A stretch of 64,000 nucleotides of DNA from an uncultured Flavobacteriales bacterium (GCA_913063375.1 CAJXXR010000012.1:17493-81492); one strand, 5' to 3'; positions 28,919-37,889 are shown, numbered from the stretch's first letter. A program made the numbers and translations. Notes: generated by a model not told the origin, from the sequence alone.

Positions 28919-30073
28919 ATGAAGCATTTATACCTTTTAATAGTACTGTTTTGTACTAGTTATTCAATACAAGCAAATACCAATATTTCAATATTCGAAC
29001 AGCAAGAATACCAGACTTCCTCTGATTCTATTGTTTGTGATATTTCTGTATATGGCGTTTCTATACCAGGGTTTACGCCTTTGGATACCATATATGATGT
29101 TACCATACCGTATAATTCACCCATTCCAGTAGTTGAAATAATGTTTTGTGATACGAACGATATAATCATTGTGGATATTGTGGATGCCACAGTAGTACCT
29201 GGTACTTCCACTTACAGTATTAATTCTAGCCAAGGTAATATCACATATTATATCAATTGGATATATGAGTTACCTTCATCGGATGCGGATTTAATATCTC
29301 TTACAGGTATAACAGGATATTTATGTCAACCATTTCATCCCGATAGTTTAAATTATCAATTTGCAGTGGGGGCGGGGTTCATGTCTTTAGCAGGGCTTTC
29401 GGCTGAGCCTTCAGATTCCCTGGCTATGTTAACGCTTACAGGATCTGCTACTGTTAGCCCTTATGGTACTCTTGTTATTATGGTTACTGCCCAGGATGAA
29501 ATTACAACAAAAGTGTACACGGTGGAAATAGTAGAATCTTGTCCTCCTAATTTTGATTTAATATTATTATCAGATTCCAATGCTATATGGTGTGAAGAAT
29601 TTTCAAGTGATCAATACATCTACTATGTACAAGTTGATTCCTCCTTTACCAAATTTCAGATATTAGAAAATATAAGTGGGGTAGATACTTCTGCTGAAAT
29701 TGCTGTTTATATTTCTCCAGAGGATCCAGAAGATTATATTCAAATAGGTATTGAAAGCTTTGGTTCTATGTTTTATTATGAAGTTTATTTGGTTGATTCA
29801 TGTCCTCCATTATCAATTGGGGAATTGATAGAGAATTCAATTATCTTATACCCTAATCCTTCAAGTGATATCGTAAATATCCACGTTGAAAATGATGACC
29901 AGGCTACATTAACCATATTGGATGTCTCTGGAAGGTCTGTTAAGGAACTCATTATTGAAAAGGGAGAAGAAGCCGTTCAAATAGATGTTTCAAAATTCCC
30001 AAAAGGAATGTATTTCATTCAATTATATGAAAATGGCAAGCTGCTTATGAATGAAAAGTTGATGGTAGAGTAA
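28919..30073 (+). CDS. T9SS-secreted protein with three cadherin-like repeats
   Basis: 384 residues from the ATG at 28919, which gives the signal peptide MKHLYLLIVLFCTSYSIQA, nearly the same as the gene at 23985; the reading frame opens earlier at 28883. Repeats begin at CDISVYGVSIPGFTPLDTIY and the second ends in VSPYGTLVIMVTAQD. A T9SS domain closes it (ILYPNPSSDIVNI to EKLMVE). A paralogue of 23985. A bidirectional terminator follows. Confidence 0.82.
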   Translation: MKHLYLLIVLFCTSYSIQANTNISIFEQQEYQTSSDSIVCDISVYGVSIPGFTPLDTIYDVTIPYNSPIPVVEIMFCDTNDIIIVDIVDATVVPGTSTYSINSSQGNITYYINWIYELPSSDADLISLTGITGYLCQPFHPDSLNYQFAVGAGFMSLAGLSAEPSDSLAMLTLTGSATVSPYGTLVIMVTAQDEITTKVYTVEIVESCPPNFDLILLSDSNAIWCEEFSSDQYIYYVQVDSSFTKFQILENISGVDTSAEIAVYISPEDPEDYIQIGIESFGSMFYYEVYLVDSCPPLSIGELIENSIILYPNPSSDIVNIHVENDDQATLTILDVSGRSVKELIIEKGEEAVQIDVSKFPKGMYFIQLYENGKLLMNEKLMVE

Positions 30074-30130
30074 TACTTTATTTTATAGCTTTTTATCGTT
30101 CTCAAGCATTTTTCAATTTACCCAATATCA

Positions 30131-30163
30131 AAAAAGCTCCTCATTTGCGTGAGGAGCTTTTTT
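30131..30163. terminator. bidirectional terminator
   Basis: Stem AAAAGCTCCTCA/TGAGGAGCTTTT with loop TTTGCG, between the plus-strand T9SS gene and the minus-strand mer-like operon. The stem is the same sequence as the hairpin inside the right-hand tRNA-linked repeats, but the following tRNA-like part is absent here. Confidence 0.88.
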
Positions 30164-30250
30164 GATAGGCTCATTGAGCACTAACCGAGGTCTATCATAA
30201 TAGTCTTCAAGCCGGTTTTAGGGGGGTGTTTTGTTTATGTACCCCCTAAG

Positions 30251-30472
30251 TTAACAACAGTCGTTTTTACCACATGAATTATTCTCCTGAATAGGAGGGC
30301 AAGGTATCGTTCCATAGGAGCAATATACACAGCAGTCAGTACCGGTAGGTTTTAATACCTCTTTACAATTTTCACATTCATAGAAGTATTGGCATGCATC
30401 TGTTGGCATAACTTCTTCTTTCGAATGTCCACATTTTGGGCAAGTGATAATGGATTTCAGTTGGATGCTCAT
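30251..30472 (-). CDS. GDCCVxC-domain small protein
   Basis: 73 residues with Cys pairs CPKCGH, CENCK, TDCCVYCSYG and CPP, the pattern of the GDCCVxC family found next to mercury and arsenic genes, in which one Cys is selenocysteine in some species. Here every position is Cys. It overlaps the MerTP stop by 4 bases (ATGA) and is the last gene of the operon. Probably a metal-binding cytoplasmic protein; its role is not established. Confidence 0.85.
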   Translation of the reverse strand: MSIQLKSIITCPKCGHSKEEVMPTDACQYFYECENCKEVLKPTGTDCCVYCSYGTIPCPPIQENNSCGKNDCC

Positions 30473-31068
30473 TTTATGGTAGATTGGGTCGTTTTGTATC
30501 CAGTGGATTCAATAGCGGTAAGAATATCTTTAATATCTACTCTTGAGCTGTCGAATTGAATGTTGGAATTAGCTTCTTTGTATGAAGTTTGAATTTGTAC
30601 AATACCTTCAAGTTGGTTTACAGCATGGTTAACATGTTGTTCACAGGCATCACAGGTCATGCCTTCAATGTCCACTTTTAAAGTTTGAATGTGATGACTT
30701 TGTACTACGATTGTTTTTGTAGGCTCATCTTGAAAAAAGAGGAAGCTATAATATGGAAATGCCAACATGGCTATAGCAAAGAAAGTAACCAAGCCAAGAA
30801 ACGTTTTTCCTTTTGTAAATGAGCTGCTGGATGCTTCATCACAGCCACAATCTACTTCATTTTGGGGCTTAAGTTTATTATACCAAGCATAGGCTAGTAC
30901 TAGTATAGTGAGACCTATAAGGTAAGGTCTAAATGGTTCCATCCAGCTAAAGGTAGATGCTAAGCCAGAAGCACCAGATACTATGGCTAGAACAGGCATC
31001 ACACAACATAGTGAAGCTCCTATTGCTGTTAGTATACCTGTAAATAAAATTTTCTTGTCTTTTTTCAT
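30469..31068 (-). CDS. merTP: mercuric ion transport protein MerTP (MerT-MerP fusion)
   Basis: 199 residues. The MerT part has three membrane helices and the vicinal pair GASLCCVMPVLA near residue 20, with a second Cys pair CGCDEA near 75. The C-terminal MerP/HMA domain (about 130-199) carries IEGMTCDACEQHVNHAV, whose C-x2-C binds Hg(II). It takes up mercuric ions through the inner membrane. It overlaps both neighbours by 4 bases. No mercuric reductase gene is in the window. Confidence 0.88.
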   Translation of the reverse strand: MKKDKKILFTGILTAIGASLCCVMPVLAIVSGASGLASTFSWMEPFRPYLIGLTILVLAYAWYNKLKPQNEVDCGCDEASSSSFTKGKTFLGLVTFFAIAMLAFPYYSFLFFQDEPTKTIVVQSHHIQTLKVDIEGMTCDACEQHVNHAVNQLEGIVQIQTSYKEANSNIQFDSSRVDIKDILTAIESTGYKTTQSTIK

Positions 31069-31439
31069 TTAGATAAGGCTTCTTTTGGTATTGCTACATT
31101 GGAAAGAATCATGGAAATGATAGGCACGTACTCAGCTGAAATGGAGTAGTTAATTAGTTGAGCTACTCGCTGTGTTTTAAGGATGTTTTTATCCTTTAAT
31201 TTCCGTAGATGTTGAGAGATTGCGGATACACTTACTCCTAAAATGTCACTAAGATCACATACACAAAGCGGTCCTTCTTTTTGTATGAGAAATATGATTT
31301 TCAATCTTACCTCGTTTCCCACGAGACTTAGGGTATTGGATAACTGGCTTAGGGCACTATCAAAGTGATTAAGATAGCTTTTACAATTTTCTAATTGCTT
31401 TGTATTGGCATCAATTCGTATACAGGTTCTTTTATCCAT
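31065..31439 (-). CDS. ArsR/SmtB-family metal-responsive repressor
   Basis: 124 residues, winged helix with LSLVGNEVRLKIIFLI, then the metal-site helix LCVCDLSDILGVSVSAISQHLRKL (C-x-C as in ArsR-type sensors), and further Cys near the N-terminus (C6, C19). It is the first gene of the operon with merTP and the GDCCVxC gene. A 26-bp near-palindrome overlaps its promoter, so self-repression released by metal is likely. Which metal is unclear: the neighbours suggest mercury, and the C-x-C also fits arsenic. Confidence 0.86.
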   Translation of the reverse strand: MDKRTCIRIDANTKQLENCKSYLNHFDSALSQLSNTLSLVGNEVRLKIIFLIQKEGPLCVCDLSDILGVSVSAISQHLRKLKDKNILKTQRVAQLINYSISAEYVPIISMILSNVAIPKEALSK

Positions 31440-31443
31440 ATCA

Positions 31444-31477
31444 CAAAGTTACTTATTTAAGCAATTGCTAAAGTAAG
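31444..31477 (-). promoter_or_regulatory. promoter -7 box and operator of the mer-like operon
   Basis: The minus strand has TAACTTTG (31444-31451), matching the Bacteroidota -7 box TAnnTTTG. It directly abuts a 26-bp inverted repeat at 31452-31477, centred on AGCAATTGCT, with 22 of 26 positions symmetric. This is where an ArsR repressor would block transcription. No good -33 TTG was found. The box is so close to the ATG that the message would be nearly leaderless. Confidence 0.6.
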
Positions 31478-31598
31478 TTTTTGTTATAACATTGTATCTA
31501 TAGTTTAGAATTCTTAAATTTATTAAAGAATGATAAAAATGTATTTTGAGATTATTTTTTGTGATGTTATTGTAGCGTAATTTATCCTATAACATAAA

Positions 31599-31976
31599 AT
31601 GATAGATAAAGTAAGATTTTCTTATTGTGAAAAAGATATTGTATTAATTAAATCCTTCAATGGAGGGATTTCTTTACAAGAATATATAAATGCATGGCGA
31701 AAAGTTAGAGGTCTACGAATGCTACAGAAAAATGTGAAAGGAGTAATATCTGATTTTACAGATTGTGAATTTCAAATTGAAGAGGAAGAGTTGGATGAGT
31801 TATTTATTTTTTTTCAGAAGAATATAAATTTCATTGTAAATTTGAAGTTGGCTTTGGTAATTGATTCACCAAAAGTTGCAGTAATGACGCTGTTTATACA
31901 AAAGTATAAAATAGATCAAATCAAGATTTTTTCGTCTAAAATACCAGCGTTGAATTGGATTCATTCTGATTCTTAA
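31599..31976 (+). CDS. SpoIIAA/STAS-like hypothetical protein
   Basis: 125 residues, no signal or membrane segment. The alternation of strands and helices, with GVISDFTDCEF in the middle and NLKLALVIDSPKVAVMTLFI later, resembles the STAS-like group of Bacteroidota proteins (SpoIIAA-like). A distant relative lies at 49969. Its role is unknown. It is a single gene divergent from the mer-like operon. Confidence 0.6.
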   Translation: MIDKVRFSYCEKDIVLIKSFNGGISLQEYINAWRKVRGLRMLQKNVKGVISDFTDCEFQIEEEELDELFIFFQKNINFIVNLKLALVIDSPKVAVMTLFIQKYKIDQIKIFSSKIPALNWIHSDS

Positions 31977-32093
31977 TTCATTCTGTGACTATTTTGTGTA
32001 CTCCTTTTTTGGATCGAAGCAGGATTGAAATTATTTGGAATGTACCTGTTTGACAACTCTTTTGGAGATTTGCTGATAGAGGGGGTATGTCTT

Positions 32094-33347
32094 TTAGAGT
32101 GTTGTTAACAATAGATTCTTTTTATTCTCTAGATATTGTTTCTCAAATAAATTGGAGCAACCCTGTATGGCGAAATTAAGTTCTTCTAGTGCTTTTTGAA
32201 TATCTCCACACTTTTCATGATACGCAGAATAACAACCATTCAGGAGGTATCCTCTTTGATTTAATGTTGCTCTATTGATTTGGTCTAATGTTGTTTTTGC
32301 TTTTTTCAACTGATTTATTTGCAGGTAAATATTTGCTTTCGACAGGAGGATGCTATCAGAAGGCATTATTTGATACATCTCTTCATAAAGGGTTAATATC
32401 CTTTGCCAGTTGGTGTGCTTAAAATCGATTGCCTTAACATGCTCTGATGCTATTGCGGCCTCTATATAATAAATGGATGGATCATCAAATTCTCTAGACT
32501 TTCTCAGTGCATCATTACCTAGTACAATAAGGGGTAAATACCATTTAGACCTATCCTGGTGTTTTAGGTCGATAATTTCCTTATTTATAAGTTTAGAATC
32601 TAATCGAGAAGCATGAAAGCAAAGCAGTGCGAAAAGAGCATAGAGACTTCCAGACCTAAAATTTTCTTTCAAGAGCAACAGCTTGCACAACCGAATTGCT
32701 TCACCGCAAAGATCTTTGCTTACTAGTAAATCCGGTTTTGTAGAATGAAAACCTTCATTAAAAATCAAGTAAATAATTTGAAGAACACCTGACATCCGAG
32801 GTTGAATTTCATCTCGCGTAGGGTAGTCTAGTGTAATGTTTAAATCTTTTATTTTTTGTCTTGCTCTAACCAGGCGTTTTTTTATCGTTTCTTCATTTTG
32901 AAGAAGTGCAGCGGCTATTTCTTTCATAGAGAAACCGGAAATTGCTTTAAGAGCAAAGGCGATTTGTTCTTTTTTTGAAAGGGCAGGATGACAAGCAACA
33001 AAGATCATTCTCAACTGGCTATCGGCAACTTCGTGATCTAAAAAAAAGTCGTTAATCTCTAATGTTATTGTTCCATGGCTGATTTTAACCTGTCTTTTCT
33101 TTTCAGCATTTATTTGGCGAAAAATATCAATAACCCGGTTTTTAGCAGCTTTCATCAACCATGCCTCTGGATTTTCAGGTAGTTTATCGCGCCACTTAAT
33201 GGATGCTTTTAGGAAGGTATCCTGTACAGCATCTTCTATTAGCTCTAAGTTGGATAAACCAAATATCTTAGACAAAATGGCGACCATCTTTCCAAACTGA
33301 TGTCTGAAAAGATGGTCAACAATTTTATGGTTATTCTTACTTGTCAA
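32094..33347 (-). CDS. ECF sigma factor with C-terminal extension (ECF42/DUF6596 type)
   Basis: 417 residues. Sigma region 2 is at about 20-70 (LIEDAVQDTFLKA, PEAWLMKAAKNRVID) and region 4 at about 100-165 (LSKKEQIAFALKAISGFSMKEIAAAL). The DUF6596 extension begins near RMSGVLQIIYLIFNEGF and includes TPR-like helices to the end. This long-tailed ECF type is typically encoded with DGPF/YciI proteins, and here it overlaps a YciI gene by 11 bases. The extension replaces an anti-sigma factor in regulation. Confidence 0.88.
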   Translation of the reverse strand: MTSKNNHKIVDHLFRHQFGKMVAILSKIFGLSNLELIEDAVQDTFLKASIKWRDKLPENPEAWLMKAAKNRVIDIFRQINAEKKRQVKISHGTITLEINDFFLDHEVADSQLRMIFVACHPALSKKEQIAFALKAISGFSMKEIAAALLQNEETIKKRLVRARQKIKDLNITLDYPTRDEIQPRMSGVLQIIYLIFNEGFHSTKPDLLVSKDLCGEAIRLCKLLLLKENFRSGSLYALFALLCFHASRLDSKLINKEIIDLKHQDRSKWYLPLIVLGNDALRKSREFDDPSIYYIEAAIASEHVKAIDFKHTNWQRILTLYEEMYQIMPSDSILLSKANIYLQINQLKKAKTTLDQINRATLNQRGYLLNGCYSAYHEKCGDIQKALEELNFAIQGCSNLFEKQYLENKKNLLLTTL

Positions 33348-33684
33348 ACTTTATTATTTCTCTAATTTCTACTGACCCACCAAGATCATAATCAGGGTAA
33401 TCCTCTGCTATTTTCATAACTTCTTCAAAACTATGAGCAGCAACCGTATAGTATCCTCCAACTAATTCTTTGCTCTCTACAAATGGGCCATCTGATTCAA
33501 CGCGATCAGCTCCTGAAACACGTTTACCTTTAGCTACAAGTGCTGCACCACCTTTTAATATACCTTGTTCCTGCATTTTATCGCCCCAGCTAAACCATTT
33601 TCCCATTTGCTCTTGAAGCTTTTCTGGAGATAGACCCAACTCTTCGTAATCAGCCCCTATAAAAATCATCATAAATTCTTTCAT
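33337..33684 (-). CDS. YciI-like (DGPF) family protein
   Basis: 115 residues. It has the DGPFVESKELVGGYY motif that names the DGPF branch of YCII-related proteins and KEFMMIFIGADYEE at the start. A small alpha-beta dimer of unknown substrate, found with ECF42 sigma factors. It lies between the VOC gene and the sigma gene in one operon. Confidence 0.85.
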   Translation of the reverse strand: MKEFMMIFIGADYEELGLSPEKLQEQMGKWFSWGDKMQEQGILKGGAALVAKGKRVSGADRVESDGPFVESKELVGGYYTVAAHSFEEVMKIAEDYPDYDLGGSVEIREIIKFDK

Positions 33685-33751
33685 TGTATCTTTTTTAAGT
33701 TGATTTAAATTTTAAAATCTTGTTCTTTTTGAAATCTCACCCCTTAGGGTT

Positions 33752-34129
33752 TTAGTTTCTTGAGTGAAAGGCAACTCGGTTTCCCTCTGAGTCAATAAAT
33801 TGAGCCATAAACCTATTAGGTCCCATGGCTGTTTTAGGAACAATTATTTTTCCACCAGCATGCTCCACTCTGGATAATGGAGCGGATAGATCGTCGCCGC
33901 CATTTAAGTAAATTAATGAACCTTTGTCAGATGGCTCATAGCCTGGGCCAAATGCTATTCCTCCACCAATTCCGTTTTCCCAATCGGCAGGGAAAAAGGC
34001 CATGGTCATGCCTACTTCTTCCATGGACATGGTTTCCATTTTTGCATCGAGTACTTCTTCGTAAAAAGATTTTGCTCGGTCAAAATCTTTTGCTGGAATA
34101 TCAAACCAGTTAATGGCGTTTTTCATCAT
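33752..34129 (-). CDS. VOC superfamily (glyoxalase-like) protein
   Basis: 125 residues. It starts NAINWFDIPAKDFDRAKSFYEEVL and ends NRFMAQFIDSEGNRVAFHS, the beta-alpha-beta-beta-beta pattern of VOC metalloproteins. It would bind a metal and a small molecule; the substrate is unknown. It is the first gene of the VOC-YciI-sigma operon. A TAAATTTG element directly precedes the start codon (34131-34138), which would leave almost no leader. Confidence 0.82.
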   Translation of the reverse strand: MMKNAINWFDIPAKDFDRAKSFYEEVLDAKMETMSMEEVGMTMAFFPADWENGIGGGIAFGPGYEPSDKGSLIYLNGGDDLSAPLSRVEHAGGKIIVPKTAMGPNRFMAQFIDSEGNRVAFHSRN

Positions 34130-34475
34130 TCAAATTTATGTGTTAAACCTTATTTAATATATAACGAAACTGATTTTCGATCCAGGGACATTATTTAAAG
34201 GTTTTTTTGAATGATTGTTATTACGTCCAATTTGCTATTATTTCAAAGAGTTGAAAATAATGTTATTATAATTGATAATTGAAGTAAAGTTATTTTTATT
34301 TTAGGTGAGAAATAGGTGCCTTCAGGCTATTCTAATCTAACTATCGTTAATAGCGGTATTATAAGATACTTTAAAACTTGATGAAATATTTTTTAAAGTA
34401 CTTGAAAAGGGATAATATGGCTTATTCTCTTGAATAACAATCCGAGATTAATCAAAGAAAAATTGAGCATAAAAA
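34130..34475. other. intergenic region, divergent promoters
   Basis: 346 very AT-rich bases between the minus-strand VOC operon and a plus-strand membrane gene. Apart from the TAAATTTG next to the VOC start, nothing distinct was seen: no hairpin with a T-run, no repeat copy. Confidence 0.3.
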
Positions 34476-34982
34476 ATGAAAATAAATTATTTACGCGGTA
34501 AATTACTTGGGAACTATCAGGAGTTTATAGGTTTTGGTGTTTTTTTGATGGTGTTTACAGAAATTGGAGGATTGAATTTTTTTAGTTCATTATGGATTAT
34601 TTTGGGATTGGTTATAATTACTGGGAAAGATGGAATTGAATTTGAACCCAAAGCGCAATTTTTGAAGGAATATTACCAAATTTTGTGGGTGAATTTTGGT
34701 TTATGGAAGTCCTATCATGATTTCCCTTTTATCGCCGTTTTAAAAAGTACTGAAATAAGAAGGCATCAAAGCATGTATTCTGCTGTCGAAACAGCGGACA
34801 GGAAGGTGTTCTACGATATTTTCCTGATGGATAAATCACATAGAAAGAAAATTTTAATTAAAAGGTTTAAAGAAGAAGGTGACGCAAATCTTCAAAGTCA
34901 ACAAATTTGTAAGGAATTAGGGCTAGAATTTACGGTTTATCGGCCAGTGATAAGTGCAAGAACACGAAGAAGGAGGCGGTAG
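34476..34982 (+). CDS. hypothetical membrane protein
   Basis: 168 residues with a hydrophobic pair in about 15-50, a cytoplasmic part with KSYHDFPFIAVLKS and a very basic C-terminus (ARTRRRRR). The YRPVISARTRRRR end is unusual, but no family was recognised. Single gene. Confidence 0.6.
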   Translation: MKINYLRGKLLGNYQEFIGFGVFLMVFTEIGGLNFFSSLWIILGLVIITGKDGIEFEPKAQFLKEYYQILWVNFGLWKSYHDFPFIAVLKSTEIRRHQSMYSAVETADRKVFYDIFLMDKSHRKKILIKRFKEEGDANLQSQQICKELGLEFTVYRPVISARTRRRRR

Positions 34983-35157
34983 TTAAGTGAATTTGGATTG
35001 TAAGCCGTTTTGACTGTTTTTATAGTTTTTTGAATAGTGCATCAGAAAAAGAAAGTAGGACTTAAGATCATTAAGTTACATTCTAACTACTATGGATGAT
35101 ATACACTAATTGAATTAGAAGAACGTTTTATTATTACTCTGATAAAAGTTTAAATAA

Positions 35158-36243
35158 ATGAAGCAATTGAAATCCATAATACTATTTACATGTGCTATTA
35201 TTATCAACTCTTGCTCAAGTGAGACCACAAATGTGGTACTAAAAGAACCTGAAATTAAATTGGATAAAATTGATTTTCTTGACAAATTTAGAGAAGTAGA
35301 CCAGTTATTTGCATCACTTTCTACGGTGTCGCAGAAATTTTCAGTGTCTTCAAAAATGGATACTACAATAGTTGGGGAGAATGGAACTAAAATTAGTTTG
35401 GTACAGGATCAACTTGAAACCATTGGTGGAGGTTCATTTGAAGGTCTAATTGAAATTGAATTGTTAGAATTAATGGATATTCCCAGTATGCTATTGCAAA
35501 ATGCACCCACTGTTTCCAATGGGGAATTACTAACAACTGGTGGAGCTTATTATTTGAATATGACTTCTGATGGGACGCAGCTTAAAGTGAAAGATGGTAA
35601 AGGGGTAAAAGTTGAGTTTCCAATATTAACAGCTGATAAGATGTCTGTTTTTTCTGGAGAAAGGGATCGTTTTGGTGTTCTAAATTGGGAGTCAACACAA
35701 GAAGAATTAACGCTAAAAATAGCCCAAGCAAAAGAGCCTTATATTGAAAGTGCTATAGTTATAGAGGAAGATTTTGAGCCTGAATTTGAATATGATAGTA
35801 TCTATAGAGAAGGGATACTATCAGACGAAGAAGCAAAGATTCAATTGAAAGCAGCAAAATTTCAACAGAAAATTTATAATTGGATAAATGTGTTGAATTT
35901 TGGTTGGATAAATGTTGATGAATTTTATAAATCACGTGATCCTAGATCCAGTATACGATTAATTGTGGAAAATGATTCAATTGAATCTATTCGTTTTTAT
36001 GTTGTATTTGAAGAGCTTCAAAGTTTTATGGGTGAAAACTATTGGAAAGGAAGAGCAAAGGAAGTTAAGTTTAGTAATATTCCAGTAAATATGAATCTTC
36101 AAATTATAGGAGTGGGTGTAAAAAAGGAAACACCTTATATTTTTCAAACGAGAGTGAATTCTTCTACTGATAAAAAAATAAAAGTTAATTTAAAGGCAAC
36201 TACGCTAGAGGAAATACGAGGTATACTAGTTAATTTAAAATAA
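35158..36243 (+). CDS. hypothetical lipoprotein
   Basis: 361 residues with a lipoprotein signal, Cys at residue 19 in IIINSC. The mature part is alpha/beta, rich in Glu and Lys, with no recognised motif. A perfect 12-bp inverted repeat after the stop separates it from a converging gene remnant. Confidence 0.68.
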   Translation: MKQLKSIILFTCAIIINSCSSETTNVVLKEPEIKLDKIDFLDKFREVDQLFASLSTVSQKFSVSSKMDTTIVGENGTKISLVQDQLETIGGGSFEGLIEIELLELMDIPSMLLQNAPTVSNGELLTTGGAYYLNMTSDGTQLKVKDGKGVKVEFPILTADKMSVFSGERDRFGVLNWESTQEELTLKIAQAKEPYIESAIVIEEDFEPEFEYDSIYREGILSDEEAKIQLKAAKFQQKIYNWINVLNFGWINVDEFYKSRDPRSSIRLIVENDSIESIRFYVVFEELQSFMGENYWKGRAKEVKFSNIPVNMNLQIIGVGVKKETPYIFQTRVNSSTDKKIKVNLKATTLEEIRGILVNLK

Positions 36244-36279
36244 CTAGCTGGCTTATAACCCAAAGTCTGTTGACATTGT

Positions 36280-36304
36280 AGTGAACTAAATAATTTAGTT
36301 CACT
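36280..36304. terminator. hairpin between convergent genes
   Basis: A perfect 12-bp inverted repeat AGTGAACTAAAT/ATTTAGTTCACT with a single-base centre. It has no long T-run, so termination would be weak, but its position between convergent genes suggests that role. Confidence 0.5.
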
Positions 36305-36669
36305 ATGTTATATTCAATGGTTCGAAATACCTCTTTATTAAAGTCAACAAAGAAATAATGAATTTTATCTTTTTTATTAAATTCCCCATTTCTATCTATG
36401 TCTTCAATGGTTCTAAAGTATAGTCGATTTTGAATTTTTATTATTTCCCAATCAATCAACTCTTGTAATTCTGGAGTTAATTTGTGAAAATCCATGCCAT
36501 TTATATTACTTACAAAAAGGGCTTCCACATCTTTATTGTCAAGTTTCTTATCTTTATTAGTGTCTTTGTCTGAAATTGTAAAAGATTGTCTGATTGGTAG
36601 TGATCAGCCTTTTGAATTTCCGATTTTGTTATAGTTTTTAATCGAATCATATAAGTTGGATAACGTTGG
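36295..36669 (-). pseudogene. remnant of an EF-hand-like protein gene
   Basis: The minus-strand frame reads DKDTNKDKKLDNKD, then FVSNINGMDFHKLTPELQEL and DIDRNGEFNKKDKIHYFFVDF. These are two Asp-rich calcium-loop-like segments of a type common in Bacteroidota lipoproteins. The frame contains an in-frame TGA at 36604-36606 and another stop at 36670, and no start or signal peptide precedes it. A 77-residue piece could still be read from a GTG at 36526-36528. It is most likely the decaying 3' end of a longer gene. Confidence 0.5.
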
Positions 36670-36824
36670 TTATTTTTAGAAATTCTTATGGATTAAAATG
36701 ATTAATTTTCAGTCGTATTTTAGCTGAAAATATTTAAAGAGTTCAGGTATTCAACGCTTTGTGGAATGTTATTTTTTTTATACATTCAAATTATATTTTT
36801 AATTGATAAATTAAATATCCACTT

Positions 36825-37880
36825 ATGAAAAAGAGATTTACTTCTGTTTTAATAGCAGTTCTGGTATTATTTTCATCCAACTTGATTGCTCAAACAAATA
36901 TGTTTACTGTGAGTCCATATGACACCTATTTTAGGACCGTAGATACAACTAGTATGACCGTTCTAGATTCTGTTCTTTTAACCTCTTCTGTTGGTACAAT
37001 TACTGGTGGTAATGGTTTATCTGTACGTCCTTGTTCTGGTGAGGTTTATATAGCATATAAAGTTAGTGGATTTACAAATAGACAATTAGGTATTGTAAAT
37101 CCATTGTCAGGAGTAATCAGTCCTGTAGGAGATATGGGAGATAAAGCGGCTAGTATCGCTTTTGGTGATTATAATCATTTGTACGCAGTCACAGGTGATG
37201 GTGGTAGTAATTCTGAAAAACTTTTTAAGGTGAATCTTACCACAGGATTAATGACCTTTTTTAGTAATTATGGGAATGGATCTGATGGGGAAAGTATTGC
37301 TTTCTGTTCAGATAATGGAAAAATATATCACTGGAGTGGACGTGATACTAATCCCGCTATGGAATCTACGGATACCATAACAGGTGTAACCACTTCAATA
37401 ACGCGTACTGGATATAATTATGATGAGGTTTTTGGGGCCGTTTATATAGGTTCTGGTGAATTTTTATTAACAAATTTGGATATGGAAACTATCCTCGTTG
37501 ATACGACTGGTTTTGCGGTATTGACAGGTAGTACTACCTATTACTATAAGGGCTTAGCATTTCCTATTACTCCCTCTTTAGAATGTGAAATATTTGATTT
37601 TTCAGCTATTCAAGAACAGGCAAAGGATTATACAGGTGCTGCCTTGGATTTAGATACTGTTTTTTCTATAATTTTCTTATCGGAACAAGCTGAGGTAGAA
37701 TACACCCTTTATAATGATGAAGGAACGGAAATGAGTAATGATTCTATTAGCAATGTAACGACCTTCCAATTGGATATGAGTGCGTATGATCCAGGGACGT
37801 ATTATTTACATGTTATAGCTGATGGTACTGTCCATGTTGTGAAAATTGTAATTCCAGGGATTCCTGAAGAAGAGGGGTAA
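36825..37880 (+). CDS. secreted beta-propeller-like protein with sorting-tag-like end
   Basis: 351 residues with a signal peptide (to about 22, LIAQ). The body alternates short strands and G-x-D turns (GDKAASIAFGDYNHLYAVTG, then GNGSDGESIAFCSDNGKIYHWSG), as in propeller-like lipoprotein relatives. The end (QLDMSAYDPGTYYLHVIADG) looks like a T9SS sorting domain but carries nine extra residues (PGIPEEEG) after the usual hydrophobic strand, so export by T9SS is less certain than for its neighbours. Confidence 0.68.
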   Translation: MKKRFTSVLIAVLVLFSSNLIAQTNMFTVSPYDTYFRTVDTTSMTVLDSVLLTSSVGTITGGNGLSVRPCSGEVYIAYKVSGFTNRQLGIVNPLSGVISPVGDMGDKAASIAFGDYNHLYAVTGDGGSNSEKLFKVNLTTGLMTFFSNYGNGSDGESIAFCSDNGKIYHWSGRDTNPAMESTDTITGVTTSITRTGYNYDEVFGAVYIGSGEFLLTNLDMETILVDTTGFAVLTGSTTYYYKGLAFPITPSLECEIFDFSAIQEQAKDYTGAALDLDTVFSIIFLSEQAEVEYTLYNDEGTEMSNDSISNVTTFQLDMSAYDPGTYYLHVIADGTVHVVKIVIPGIPEEEG

Positions 37881-37889
37881 TGTAGGGAT

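Noticed and set aside
33877..34113. Plus-strand 78-codon frame
   Set aside because: Lies wholly opposite the VOC gene, whose motif content is clear.
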